From JANNHK01 sp034408875 (GTDB lineage: Bacteria > Actinomycetota > Acidimicrobiia > IMCC26256 > PALSA-610), in assembly GCA_034408875.1 (NCBI GenBank), contig JAWXCJ010000122.1, forward strand, positions 1 through 34,213: a DNA stretch of 34,213 bases, read 5' to 3'. Under the pieces are notes generated by a model. That model had not been told where the DNA came from. It worked only from the letters and a program-made list of their open reading frames with translations, and ran no database searches. Below are positions 1 through 7,099 of the stretch, piece by piece (position 1 is the first letter of the stretch; the number at the start of each line of letters is the position of its first letter). The translations under genes were made by a program, and so were the position numbers.

Positions 1-1
1 C

Positions 2-313
2 ATCGGCGAGGAACTCGGGCTCGTCGGCACGCTCGGCGTGCTGCTCATGTTCATACTGCTGATCGGCACCGCGTTCCGTGTCGCCGTCGACGCCGAGCGC
101 CCGTTCGCGAAGTTGTTCGCGGCCGGCCTGGCCACGACGATCGCATTGCAGTCGTTCCTCATTCTCGGCGGCGTGACGCGACTCATCCCGCTGACGGGCA
201 TCACGTTGCCGTTCGTGTCGTACGGAGGGTCGTCGCTCGTCGCGAACTTCGTGATCCTCGCCTTCCTCCTGCGCATCTCCGACGACACCGCGCGCGAACG
301 GAGCGACCCGTGA
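2..313 (+). CDS. ftsW: FtsW/RodA/SpoVE-family lipid II polymerase, C-terminal part (5' end outside window)
   Basis: The reading frame is open from base 2 and begins IGEELGLVG, a highly conserved loop of SEDS glycosyltransferases that polymerise lipid II at the septum or lateral wall. Two hydrophobic segments follow, then the family signature PFVSYGGSSLVANF near the end. The last bases overlap the start of the next gene in a GTGA arrangement (310-313), so the two are translationally coupled. A SEDS polymerase followed directly by a class B PBP is the usual wall-synthesis pair. FtsW and RodA cannot be told apart firmly from this tail; the gene order (PBP, PASTA kinase, CrgA) fits the actinobacterial rodA/ftsW-pbpA operon. 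Confidence 0.9.
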   Translation: MGEELGLVGTLGVLLMFILLIGTAFRVAVDAERPFAKLFAAGLATTIALQSFLILGGVTRLIPLTGITLPFVSYGGSSLVANFVILAFLLRISDDTARERSDP

Positions 314-1854
314 ACGATGCGATCCGCCGCGTCGGACTCGCGATGCTCGTGCTGTTCGTCGCGCTCGCGGGCCAACTCACCTACCTCCAGGTCATCCGCG
401 CCGATGACCTCGAGAGCGACCCCGACAACGTGCGCGTGTTTCTGAAGGACCTCAACCGGCCGCGCGGGTCGATTCTCTCGGCCGACGGCGCAGTGCTCGC
501 CGAGTCGATACCGTCGATGGACGACGGCGACGACCTCGACCTGCAGCGCGTGTACCCGCCCGCGACCGCCGGCCTGTTCGCGCACATCGTCGGCTACCAG
601 TCGGTGAACTTCGGCAACATCGGGGTCGAAGCCGAGTACAACGGCGACCTCGTCGGGCGCCGCATCCCTACCGTGCCGAGCGACTTTGCCGACCTGCTGG
701 CGGGCGAGGACCTGCGGGGCAATGTCGTCCTCACCGCGTCGTTGCCGGCCCAACAACTCGCGGCCGAACAACTCGGCGACCGCAAGGGCTCGGTCGTCGT
801 CCTCGACACCGCGACCGGCGGCGTCGTCGTCGCGTACTCGAACCCAACGTATGACCCGAACTTCTTGGCGTCACACAACGTCGAAATCGCCAGCGCCGCG
901 TTCCAGCTCATCAACGCCAAGGACAACGGCGAACCGGGCAAGGCCCGATCGTGGCGCGAGATCTACGCGCCCGGCTCCACGTTCAAGGTCGTCACCACCG
1001 GCGTCGCGCTCGACGCGGGCATCATGACCCCGGAGGAGCCCCTGTACCCGAGCATCTCGGAGCTCGAGCTCCCGCTGACCGACAACACGCTGGAGAACTT
1101 CGGCGGCGACACCTGCGGCGGCAATCTCACCGAGTCGTTCCGGCGTTCGTGCAACACGACGTTCGGCCAGATCGGACTCGACCTCGGCGAACGCCTGGCC
1201 GACGACCTTGCGCTTTACGGAATCTCCGAGCCTCCGCTCACCGGCGACGGGCAACTGAACTCGGGTGCGATCCAGAACGGCAATTGCGCGGTGCGACCGC
1301 CACCGGCCGACGTGAACCCCGGCGTCTCGTGCAGCATCGGGCCGGCACCCGGTTCGTTCAAGGCCGACGCGCCACTCTTCGCACTCTCGGCAATCGGGCA
1401 GGGGCCGGTCGCGGTGACCCCGATCGAGATGGCGATGGTCGCACAGGCGGTCGCGAACCGGGGCGAGATGATGGTGCCGCACGTCCTCAGCCACGTCGAA
1501 ACGGTCGACGGCCAACTCGTTCCCGAGTCGCGTTACGACCCGAGCGTGTTCCAGCGCTCCATGACTCCCGAGACCGCGGCGACGCTCACCCAGCTGATGG
1601 TCAACGTCGTGAACAACGGCACCGGCACGCGTGCGCAGATCCCCGGCATCCAAGTGGCGGGCAAGACGGGAACCGCGCAGGTCGAAGGCGACACCGCGCA
1701 CGCCTGGTTCATCGGCTTCGCCCCGGCCGAGGCGCCGCGCTACGCCATCGCGGTACTCGTCGAGAACGGTGGCGACCTCGGCGACGAAGCGACCGGTGGT
1801 CGGGTCGCCGCGCCGATCGCGGGCGCCGTGCTCCAACGCTTGTTGCAGGGATGA
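310..1854 (+). CDS. pbpA: Class B penicillin-binding protein (PbpA-type peptidoglycan transpeptidase)
   Basis: This is a 514-aa protein with one N-terminal membrane anchor (about residues 7-27), a PBP dimerisation region, and a C-terminal transpeptidase domain. All three active-site motifs are present: STFK with nucleophile Ser223 and Lys226, SCN at 280-282, and KTGT starting at Lys452. It cross-links stem peptides outside the membrane and should work with the SEDS polymerase just upstream, with which it overlaps by 4 nt (GTG start inside the upstream stop). Length and gene order match mycobacterial and streptomycete PbpA. The enzyme looks intact. Confidence 0.93.
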   Translation: MNDAIRRVGLAMLVLFVALAGQLTYLQVIRADDLESDPDNVRVFLKDLNRPRGSILSADGAVLAESIPSMDDGDDLDLQRVYPPATAGLFAHIVGYQSVNFGNIGVEAEYNGDLVGRRIPTVPSDFADLLAGEDLRGNVVLTASLPAQQLAAEQLGDRKGSVVVLDTATGGVVVAYSNPTYDPNFLASHNVEIASAAFQLINAKDNGEPGKARSWREIYAPGSTFKVVTTGVALDAGIMTPEEPLYPSISELELPLTDNTLENFGGDTCGGNLTESFRRSCNTTFGQIGLDLGERLADDLALYGISEPPLTGDGQLNSGAIQNGNCAVRPPPADVNPGVSCSIGPAPGSFKADAPLFALSAIGQGPVAVTPIEMAMVAQAVANRGEMMVPHVLSHVETVDGQLVPESRYDPSVFQRSMTPETAATLTQLMVNVVNNGTGTRAQIPGIQVAGKTGTAQVEGDTAHAWFIGFAPAEAPRYAIAVLVENGGDLGDEATGGRVAAPIAGAVLQRLLQG

Positions 1855-1919
1855 CCGGTAACGCGATGAACCCTCCCGGAGGTCGTAGGCCGAGCCCCGC
1901 CATTCCGGCGGACGGCAGA

Positions 1920-1925
1920 TAGGGT
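1920..1925 (+). promoter_or_regulatory. Possible -10 element of a leaderless pknB transcript
   Basis: TAGGGT lies 9 nt before the pknB ATG and no Shine-Dalgarno sequence is visible in between. That spacing would place the transcription start at or next to the start codon, as in leaderless actinobacterial mRNAs. The inference rests on the hexamer and spacing only. Confidence 0.35.
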
Positions 1926-1934
1926 TATCGCGCC

Positions 1935-3848
1935 ATGTCCCTCGTCGGCCGAGTGTTCACGAATCGTTACGACATCGAGCGCGAAATCGCGCAGGGCGGC
2001 ATGGCCGAGGTGTACCTCGCGCGTGACCGCCTGCTCGACCGACCGGTGGCGCTGAAGGCCCTCTTTCCCGAGTACGCGCGGGAGCCGTCGTTCGTCGAAC
2101 GGTTCCGCCGCGAGGCACAGGCCGCCGCCAACCTGAACCACCCGAACATCGTGTCCATCTACGACTGGGGCCAGGAGTCGGGCACGTACTTCATCGTGAT
2201 GGAGCACGTCGAGGGCCGGTCGTTGCGCGACCTCATCCGCAGCGAAGGGCCGCTCGAAGCGGCGCAGGCTTCGGAGATCACGGCCGAGATCGCGGGGGCG
2301 CTCGCGTTCGCGCACCGCTCCGGTGTCGTGCACCGCGACGTCAAGCCCGGCAACGTCCTGCTGACACGCTCGGGCACGGTCAAGGTCGCCGACTTCGGTA
2401 TCGCGCGTGCCGGGACGAGCGACGGCCTCACCCAAACCGGCTCGGTCATGGGCACGGCCACCTACTTTTCGCCCGAGCAGGCGCAGGGTCTCCCCGTCGA
2501 CGGCCGCGGCGACGTGTACTCGCTCGGCGTCGTCCTGTACGAGATGGTCACCGGCGTCGTGCCGTTCACGGGCGACTCGCCGGTTGCGGTCGCGTACAAG
2601 CACGTGCGCGAAGCACCGGTGCCGCCGAGTCGGCGCAGCCCCGAGGTTCCCGAAGATCTCGAGCGCATCATCCTCACCGCGATGGCGAAAGAACCCGACC
2701 ATCGCTACCAGACCGCCGACGACATGCGCGCCGATCTCCTGCGGTTCCGCCGGGGCCGTCCGCTCGCCGCCGCGCCTGTGACCGCGCTTGTCGCGGAGGT
2801 CCCCACCGCGGCCGCGGCTGCCGCGTACGCGGCCAACGCAACCATGCAACAGCCGCGCGTTCCCGGACCCCCCGGGGGGCCGCCCGGGCCCGCGCCGCGG
2901 AGTCGGGCGGGCCGCAACCGAGCGCTCGCCACGGCGCTCACGCTGCTCGTGCTCGTGTTGATCGTGGCGTTGATCTACGCGGTCGGCAACTTCGCCGGCG
3001 ACACCGACCCGGAACTCGTGCTCGTGCCCGACGTCACCACGACGAATGTCGACGCGGCGCGCGCGGCCCTCGAGTCCGAGGGTTTCGAAGTCGACGTCAA
3101 GAACGTCCCGAACCCCGATGTCGAGTTGGGCATCGTCTTCGACCAGGATCCGAAGGGCGGGGAACAGGCCGAGGAAGACTCGACGGTAACGATCAGCGTC
3201 AGCGAGGGCGCGAGCGACGTCGAGGTTCCCGACGTCGACGGCGAGTCGCGCACGGACGCCGCACAGATGCTGCTCGATGCCGGGTTCGAAATCGAACTCG
3301 TCGGCGAGCAGAGCGAAGAAGTCGACCTCGACTTCGTCATTCGCACCGACCCGGACGGGGGCGACACTGCACCCGCGGGCTCCACTGTGCAACTCGTCGT
3401 CTCGCAGGGTCCGCCGCCCATACCTGTGCCTGACGTTACGAACGAACTGGCCGAAGACGCGTCGCGCATCATCCAGGATGCGGGCTTCACCGTCGCGATC
3501 GAAGAGGCGCCGGACGACGAGATCGAAGCAGGCCGCGTGGTCAGTACCGACCCGCCCGGCGGCTCGGAACTCACGCCGGGCCTCAAGGTGACCATCACCG
3601 TGTCACTCGGCACGGACAAGGTTTCGATCCCGCCGCTCATCGGTGCCCCCGAGACCGAAGCGCGCACACAACTGGAGGCGTTGGGCCTGACCGTGCGCCG
3701 GGTCGAGCAACTGTCGACCGCCGGCAACGACGGCGTCGTGCTCGGCGTCGACCCGTCAGCGGGCACGCTCGTCGACCCCGGTTCCAGTGTCGTGCTCACG
3801 GTCGGCGTCACATCCACGCCGCCAACGACCACGACTCCGGCGACCTAG
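1935..3848 (+). CDS. pknB: PASTA-domain Ser/Thr protein kinase PknB
   Basis: The 637-aa protein has an N-terminal Hanks-type kinase domain (about 1-275): glycine-rich loop AQGGMAEVYLA, ATP lysine Lys41, catalytic HRDVKPGN with Asp135, and metal-binding DFG at Asp153. A Gly/Pro-rich juxtamembrane linker precedes one transmembrane helix (about 330-352). Four extracellular PASTA repeats follow (starting near 363, 432, 499 and 567), each opening with a VPDV/IPPL-type motif. PASTA domains sense lipid II or muropeptides, and the kinase phosphorylates division and wall proteins. It sits 80 nt after pbpA in the standard actinobacterial order; a pknA paralogue is not present beside it. The C terminus is a short Thr/Pro tail. 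Confidence 0.95.
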   Translation: MSLVGRVFTNRYDIEREIAQGGMAEVYLARDRLLDRPVALKALFPEYAREPSFVERFRREAQAAANLNHPNIVSIYDWGQESGTYFIVMEHVEGRSLRDLIRSEGPLEAAQASEITAEIAGALAFAHRSGVVHRDVKPGNVLLTRSGTVKVADFGIARAGTSDGLTQTGSVMGTATYFSPEQAQGLPVDGRGDVYSLGVVLYEMVTGVVPFTGDSPVAVAYKHVREAPVPPSRRSPEVPEDLERIILTAMAKEPDHRYQTADDMRADLLRFRRGRPLAAAPVTALVAEVPTAAAAAAYAANATMQQPRVPGPPGGPPGPAPRSRAGRNRALATALTLLVLVLIVALIYAVGNFAGDTDPELVLVPDVTTTNVDAARAALESEGFEVDVKNVPNPDVELGIVFDQDPKGGEQAEEDSTVTISVSEGASDVEVPDVDGESRTDAAQMLLDAGFEIELVGEQSEEVDLDFVIRTDPDGGDTAPAGSTVQLVVSQGPPPIPVPDVTNELAEDASRIIQDAGFTVAIEEAPDDEIEAGRVVSTDPPGGSELTPGLKVTITVSLGTDKVSIPPLIGAPETEARTQLEALGLTVRRVEQLSTAGNDGVVLGVDPSAGTLVDPGSSVVLTVGVTSTPPTTTTPAT

Positions 3849-3862
3849 CAGGCGCACACGAC

Positions 3863-4675
3863 ATGGGTTCGCTCTCGCGGTGGTACGCGCGGAACGGGCG
3901 TGACGAGTTGCCCTGGCGGGCGACGCGTGACCGGTGGGCGGTGCTCGTCTCGGAAGTGATGCTGCAGCAGACACAGGTCGGGCGTGTCGCCGACGCGTGG
4001 CCTGCCTTCATGAGAGCGTTCCCCACACCCGAACGCGCCGCCGCAGCGGGGCCGGCGGCGCTGATCACCGCGTGGGATCGCCTCGGCTATCCGCGGCGGG
4101 CGCGCCGGCTGTGGGAGGCGGCCGACACCATCGCTCGAGACGGTTGGCCCGCCGACCTCACTGCGTTACCCGGCGTCGGTCGTTATACCGCCGCGGCGGT
4201 CGCGGCGCAGGTCGACGACGCCGACGAGATCGGCATCGAGGTGAACATCCGGCGGGTGTGCGAACGCACCGCGGGCCGGCGTCTGACCGACGTGGCGGCG
4301 GTTGCGCATGCGCGCGCACTGACGGGACGGCTCCGCGGACGCGCCCGCCTGCTCGCGCTGATGGATCTCGGCGCAACGGTGTGTACGGCGCGCGCGCCGC
4401 AGTGTGCGGCGTGCCCCGTGTCGTCGGTATGCGAAACGCGCGGCGTGCTCCCCGACGAGACCCGCCACCGCCAGGCGCCGTTCTCGGGTTCGTTCCGGCA
4501 ACGCCGCGGTGTCGTGATGGCCCGGTTGCGAACCGGAACCGCGCCCGCCGACGAACTCGACGCCGACGCGCTGGCTTCACTCGTGCGCGACGGCCTGGCC
4601 GAGATCAGTCGCGGGCGGGCGCGGCTGCCGCGCGCGCGAGAAAGTTCGCCAGGAGGTCGTGGCCCGAATCGGTGA
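3863..4675 (+). CDS. mutY: A/G-specific adenine DNA glycosylase (MutY family), short form
   Basis: This 270-aa HhH-GPD base-excision enzyme removes A opposite 8-oxoG. Seen in sequence: LPWR near the N terminus, EVMLQQTQV with catalytic Glu31, helix-hairpin-helix LPGVGRYTAAAV, and a [4Fe-4S] cluster motif C-x6-C-x2-C-x5-C (CTARAPQCAACPVSSVC). The position of the catalytic Asp (E. coli Asp138, in LDGNVKRV) reads GIEVNIRRV here, so Glu126 replaces Asp. The C-terminal 8-oxoG-recognising NUDIX-like domain is short or absent, as in several actinobacterial MutY proteins. The 3' end overlaps the convergent pabA gene by 71 nt. The start is the first ATG, 14 nt after pknB. The family call is firm; activity of the variant is uncertain. 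Confidence 0.88.
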   Translation: MGSLSRWYARNGRDELPWRATRDRWAVLVSEVMLQQTQVGRVADAWPAFMRAFPTPERAAAAGPAALITAWDRLGYPRRARRLWEAADTIARDGWPADLTALPGVGRYTAAAVAAQVDDADEIGIEVNIRRVCERTAGRRLTDVAAVAHARALTGRLRGRARLLALMDLGATVCTARAPQCAACPVSSVCETRGVLPDETRHRQAPFSGSFRQRRGVVMARLRTGTAPADELDADALASLVRDGLAEISRGRARLPRARESSPGGRGPNR

Positions 4676-5204
4676 GGATCGATTCGGGATGGAACTGCAC
4701 GCCCTCGATGGGGTATTCCCGGTGACGCAGGCCCATCACGAGCCCGTCTTCGGATTCGGCCGTGATCTCCAAGACGTCGGGCACGGAGTCGCGCTCCACG
4801 ACGAGCGAGTGGTAGCGGGTCGCGGTGATCGGGTTCGGCAGCCCCTCGAACACGCCGACGCCGGTGTGGCGGATCTCCGACGTCTTGCCGTGCATCACGT
4901 GCGGTGCGCGCGATACGCGCCCGCCGTACAGCTCGCCGATGCACTGGTTGCCGAGACACACGCCGAACACGGGCGTACCCCGCTCGCCGAAATGCCGGAT
5001 CGCGTCGTTCGACAGCCCGGCGTCCGAAGGCCGGCCCGGCCCGGGCGAGATCAGCACCGCGGCGGGCGCGAGGGCGTCCATCTCGGCGAGGGTGACCGCG
5101 TCGTGGCGGTGCACGACCGGCTCCGCGCCCAGCTCACCGAGGTATTGCACGAGGTTGTAGACGAACGAGTCGTAATTGTCGACGACGAGCACCCGGGGAC
5201 CCAC
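4605..5204 (-). CDS. pabA: Anthranilate / aminodeoxychorismate synthase glutamine amidotransferase subunit
   Basis: A class I glutamine amidotransferase that hydrolyses glutamine and passes ammonia to TrpE or PabB. It starts with VLVVDNYDSFVYNL, then the oxyanion segment SPGPGRPSDAG, the nucleophile motif GVCLGNQCIGE, and the His/Glu pair in VQFHPESILT. I placed the start at GTG 5204 (199 aa, MGPRVLVVDNYDSF). GTG at 5210 or 5192 and ATG at 5261 are in frame too, but the longest form adds unconserved residues and overlaps crgA. No synthase subunit is adjacent. The gene sits between pknB and crgA, as trpG/pabA does in mycobacteria. TrpG and PabA functions cannot be separated from sequence alone. 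Confidence 0.9.
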   Translation of the reverse strand: MGPRVLVVDNYDSFVYNLVQYLGELGAEPVVHRHDAVTLAEMDALAPAAVLISPGPGRPSDAGLSNDAIRHFGERGTPVFGVCLGNQCIGELYGGRVSRAPHVMHGKTSEIRHTGVGVFEGLPNPITATRYHSLVVERDSVPDVLEITAESEDGLVMGLRHREYPIEGVQFHPESILTDSGHDLLANFLARAAAAPARD

Positions 5205-5227
5205 GCCCACCAGGCTAGGCGCAGCAC

Positions 5228-5233
5228 TATCCT
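5228..5233 (+). promoter_or_regulatory. Possible -10 element for leaderless crgA
   Basis: TATCCT is followed by a pyrimidine-rich stretch and then the crgA GTG 8 nt later, with no Shine-Dalgarno sequence. This fits leaderless transcription. It lies between the divergent pabA and crgA starts. Confidence 0.35.
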
Positions 5234-5241
5234 CTCCCCCC

Positions 5242-5472
5242 GTGCCGCAATCGAAGAGCAAGCGCTCGCGCTACACGCCGCCGCCGCCCAAGAAGGCGCC
5301 GCCGAGCCCCATGTGGGTTCCCGTGCTGATGGCCACGATGCTGCTCGCCGGGTTGGTGATCCTGGTTACCAACTACCTCGAGTTGCTGCCCGGCGAGACC
5401 CCGACCCGGTACACGCTGCTGGGCCTCTCGCTCATCACCTGCGGCTTCTTCGTCGCCACCACGTATCGCTGA
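5242..5472 (+). CDS. crgA: Cell division protein CrgA
   Basis: This 76-aa protein opens PQSKSKRSRYTPPPP, the basic/proline N terminus characteristic of CrgA. Two transmembrane helices follow (about 25-43 and 57-72) with the short loop NYLELLPGETPTRY between them. CrgA is an actinobacterial divisome membrane protein that interacts with FtsZ and PBPs and coordinates septation. I chose GTG 5242 because the KSK motif normally lies within the first residues. An in-frame ATG at 5176 would add 22 unconserved residues and run across the start of pabA. It is divergent from pabA. Confidence 0.92.
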   Translation: MPQSKSKRSRYTPPPPKKAPPSPMWVPVLMATMLLAGLVILVTNYLELLPGETPTRYTLLGLSLITCGFFVATTYR

Positions 5473-5552
5473 GTCCGGCCGCTGAATTCAGGCGGCTGAC
5501 CAGCGCATGAACGCCGGGTAGACGAATCGCAAACGTGTAACTACCCACAGAC

Positions 5553-5573
5553 TTATCCACAGACTGTGGACAA
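5553..5573. promoter_or_regulatory. Inverted pair of DnaA-box-like sequences
   Basis: TTATCCACA (5553-5561) matches the DnaA box consensus TTATNCACA exactly. The complementary-strand sequence of TGTGGACAA (5565-5573) is TTGTCCACA, a near-consensus box, 3 nt away. A weaker CTACCCACA lies at 5541-5549. The site is in the 104-bp gap between crgA and the convergent 88-aa gene. It could be a DnaA titration or regulatory site. It is not flanked by dnaA or dnaN, so I do not call it an origin. Confidence 0.55.
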
Positions 5574-5576
5574 CGG

Positions 5577-5843
5577 CTACTCGCCGATCGGCACGTCCAG
5601 GACCATCTGCTCGCGGCAGTGGCGGGGGGCGTCGGGGACTTCGCCCTCGGGGGCCGAGTACAGCACCGCCTGGGCGCCGCAGACGATGCACTTGAACCGG
5701 TAGTCGACGTCTTCGAGCGGCACTTCGCCCGGCTCGGGCGGCGCCTCGCCCTGGGCGAAGCTGCGCACGAAGAAGGCGCCGATCAAGTAGATCACGACCG
5801 CGAAGAACAGGGCCCCCGCGACGCGCAGGATGTCCCAGATCAT
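5577..5843 (-). CDS. Small membrane protein with C-terminal zinc-ribbon-like motif
   Basis: An 88-aa protein. MIWDILRVAG starts an N-terminal transmembrane helix (about residues 5-26), followed by an acidic/proline linker. The soluble tail carries CIVC (Cys52, Cys55) and RHC (His75, Cys76), a plausible four-ligand zinc site. I do not recognise a named family. It follows the thiolase by 31 nt on the same strand, so the two may be cotranscribed. The start is the ATG that immediately precedes the membrane helix; a longer in-frame start at 6005 would lie within the thiolase gene. Confidence 0.72.
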   Translation of the reverse strand: MIWDILRVAGALFFAVVIYLIGAFFVRSFAQGEAPPEPGEVPLEDVDYRFKCIVCGAQAVLYSAPEGEVPDAPRHCREQMVLDVPIGE

Positions 5844-5874
5844 CGTGTCCCCAAGTTGTCGGGCGTCGGGTCGT

Positions 5875-7038
5875 CTAGCCGAGGCGCTCGATGATCGTGG
5901 CGTTGGCCATGCCGCCGCCTTCGCACATCGTCTGGAGGCCGTAGCGGCCACCGGTGCGCTCGAGCTCGTTGAGCAGTGTGGACATGAGGCGGGCGCCCGA
6001 CGCACCGAGCGGGTGGCCGAGCGCGATCGCGCCGCCGTTCACGTTCACCTTCGCCATGTCGGGGTGGTGTTCCTTCTCCCACGACAGCACGACCGGTGCG
6101 AACGCTTCGTTGATCTCGACGAGGTCGATCTGGTCGAGCGTCATCTTGGCCCGCTCGAGCACCTTGGTCGTCGACGGGATCGGGCCCGTCAACATCATCA
6201 CCGGGTCGACGCCCGCGAGTGCGAACGTGTGGAAGCGGGCGCGCGGCGTGAGGCCGAGGGCGTTGGCCTTCTCCTCGGTCATGATCAGCAGCGCAGCCGC
6301 ACCGTCGGTGATCTGCGACGAGTTGGCGGCGGTGACGACACCATCGGGCTTGAACGCGGGCTTGAGCGTGGCGAGCTTTTCGATGTTGCTGTCGGGACGG
6401 ATGCCCTCGTCGCGCGACACGACTTCTTCGCCGTTTTCGCCGTTCACCGTGATGGGCACGATCTCGCGGTCGAAGCGGCCTTCTTCGGTGGCGCGGGCGG
6501 CACGCAGGTGCGACTCGACCGAGAACTTGTCGTTCTCCTCGCGGGTGATGCCCCACTTCTCGGCGATGAGTTCGGCCGAGATGCCCTGCGGCACGAGATT
6601 CGGGTAGCGCTGCGTCATCTGCGGGCCGAACGGGTAGCCGTATTTGCCGTCGGCGATCGACGCGCCCATCGGCACGCGAGTCATGTTCTCGATGCCCGCG
6701 GCGATGACGACGTCGTAGGCGCCGGCGATGACTCCCTGCGCCGCAAAGTGCGCGGCCTGCTGCGACGAACCGCACTGGCGGTCGACCGTGGTGCCGACAA
6801 CCGACTCGGGGAAGCCGGCCGCAAGCGCGGCGCTGCGGGCGATGTTGATGCCCTGCTCGCCGACCTGCATGACACAGCCCATGATCACGTCCTCGACGAG
6901 GGCGGGATCGACGTTGTTGCGCTCGACGAGCGCGCGCAGTACGTGCGCGGCCATGTCGACCGGGTGGACGTCCTTGAGCTTGCCGTTACGGCGCCCGAGC
7001 GGGGTGCGGACTGCGTCGACGATGACGGCGGTCGCCAT
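5875..7038 (-). CDS. Acetyl-CoA C-acyltransferase (thiolase)
   Basis: This 387-aa thiolase cleaves 3-ketoacyl-CoA to acetyl-CoA and a shortened acyl-CoA, the last step of beta-oxidation, or works in reverse as a biosynthetic condensation. Nucleophile Cys89 lies in VDRQCGSSQQ, the histidine motif is NGGAIALGHPLGASGAR, and the second cysteine is in CEGGGMANA near the C terminus. The start ATG has a strong Shine-Dalgarno (AGGAGG, 6 nt upstream), which is unusual in this window. Full length for the family. No FadB partner is adjacent, so substrate chain length and direction are open. Confidence 0.93.
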   Translation of the reverse strand: MATAVIVDAVRTPLGRRNGKLKDVHPVDMAAHVLRALVERNNVDPALVEDVIMGCVMQVGEQGINIARSAALAAGFPESVVGTTVDRQCGSSQQAAHFAAQGVIAGAYDVVIAAGIENMTRVPMGASIADGKYGYPFGPQMTQRYPNLVPQGISAELIAEKWGITREENDKFSVESHLRAARATEEGRFDREIVPITVNGENGEEVVSRDEGIRPDSNIEKLATLKPAFKPDGVVTAANSSQITDGAAALLIMTEEKANALGLTPRARFHTFALAGVDPVMMLTGPIPSTTKVLERAKMTLDQIDLVEINEAFAPVVLSWEKEHHPDMAKVNVNGGAIALGHPLGASGARLMSTLLNELERTGGRYGLQTMCEGGGMANATIIERLG

Positions 7039-7081
7039 GGGAGGCCTCCTGAGACCGGAAGAATGTGTACCGGAACGAAAA

Positions 7082-7099
7082 CTAGACCGGCTGGTCAAG
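7082..7099. promoter_or_regulatory. Candidate TetR-type operator upstream of the thiolase
   Basis: CTAGACC-GGCT-GGTCAAG is an inverted repeat (6 of 7 positions pair), 44 nt before the thiolase start. GACC-N4-GGTC half-sites are common for TetR-family regulators of lipid genes in actinobacteria. The site also encodes the last codons and stop of the histidine kinase, so the symmetry may be accidental. Confidence 0.3.

Noticed and set aside
871..1836. 321-aa minus-strand frame opposite pbpA
   Set aside because: Antisense shadow; the plus frame holds the three PBP motifs.
5176..5241. Extended N terminus of CrgA from ATG 5176
   Set aside because: It would overlap the pabA start and add residues before the conserved KSK motif, which normally lies at the N terminus.
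5553..5573. Chromosomal origin of replication
   Set aside because: Only two to three DnaA-box-like sites, no AT-rich unwinding region and no dnaA or dnaN nearby; called as a DnaA-box pair only.
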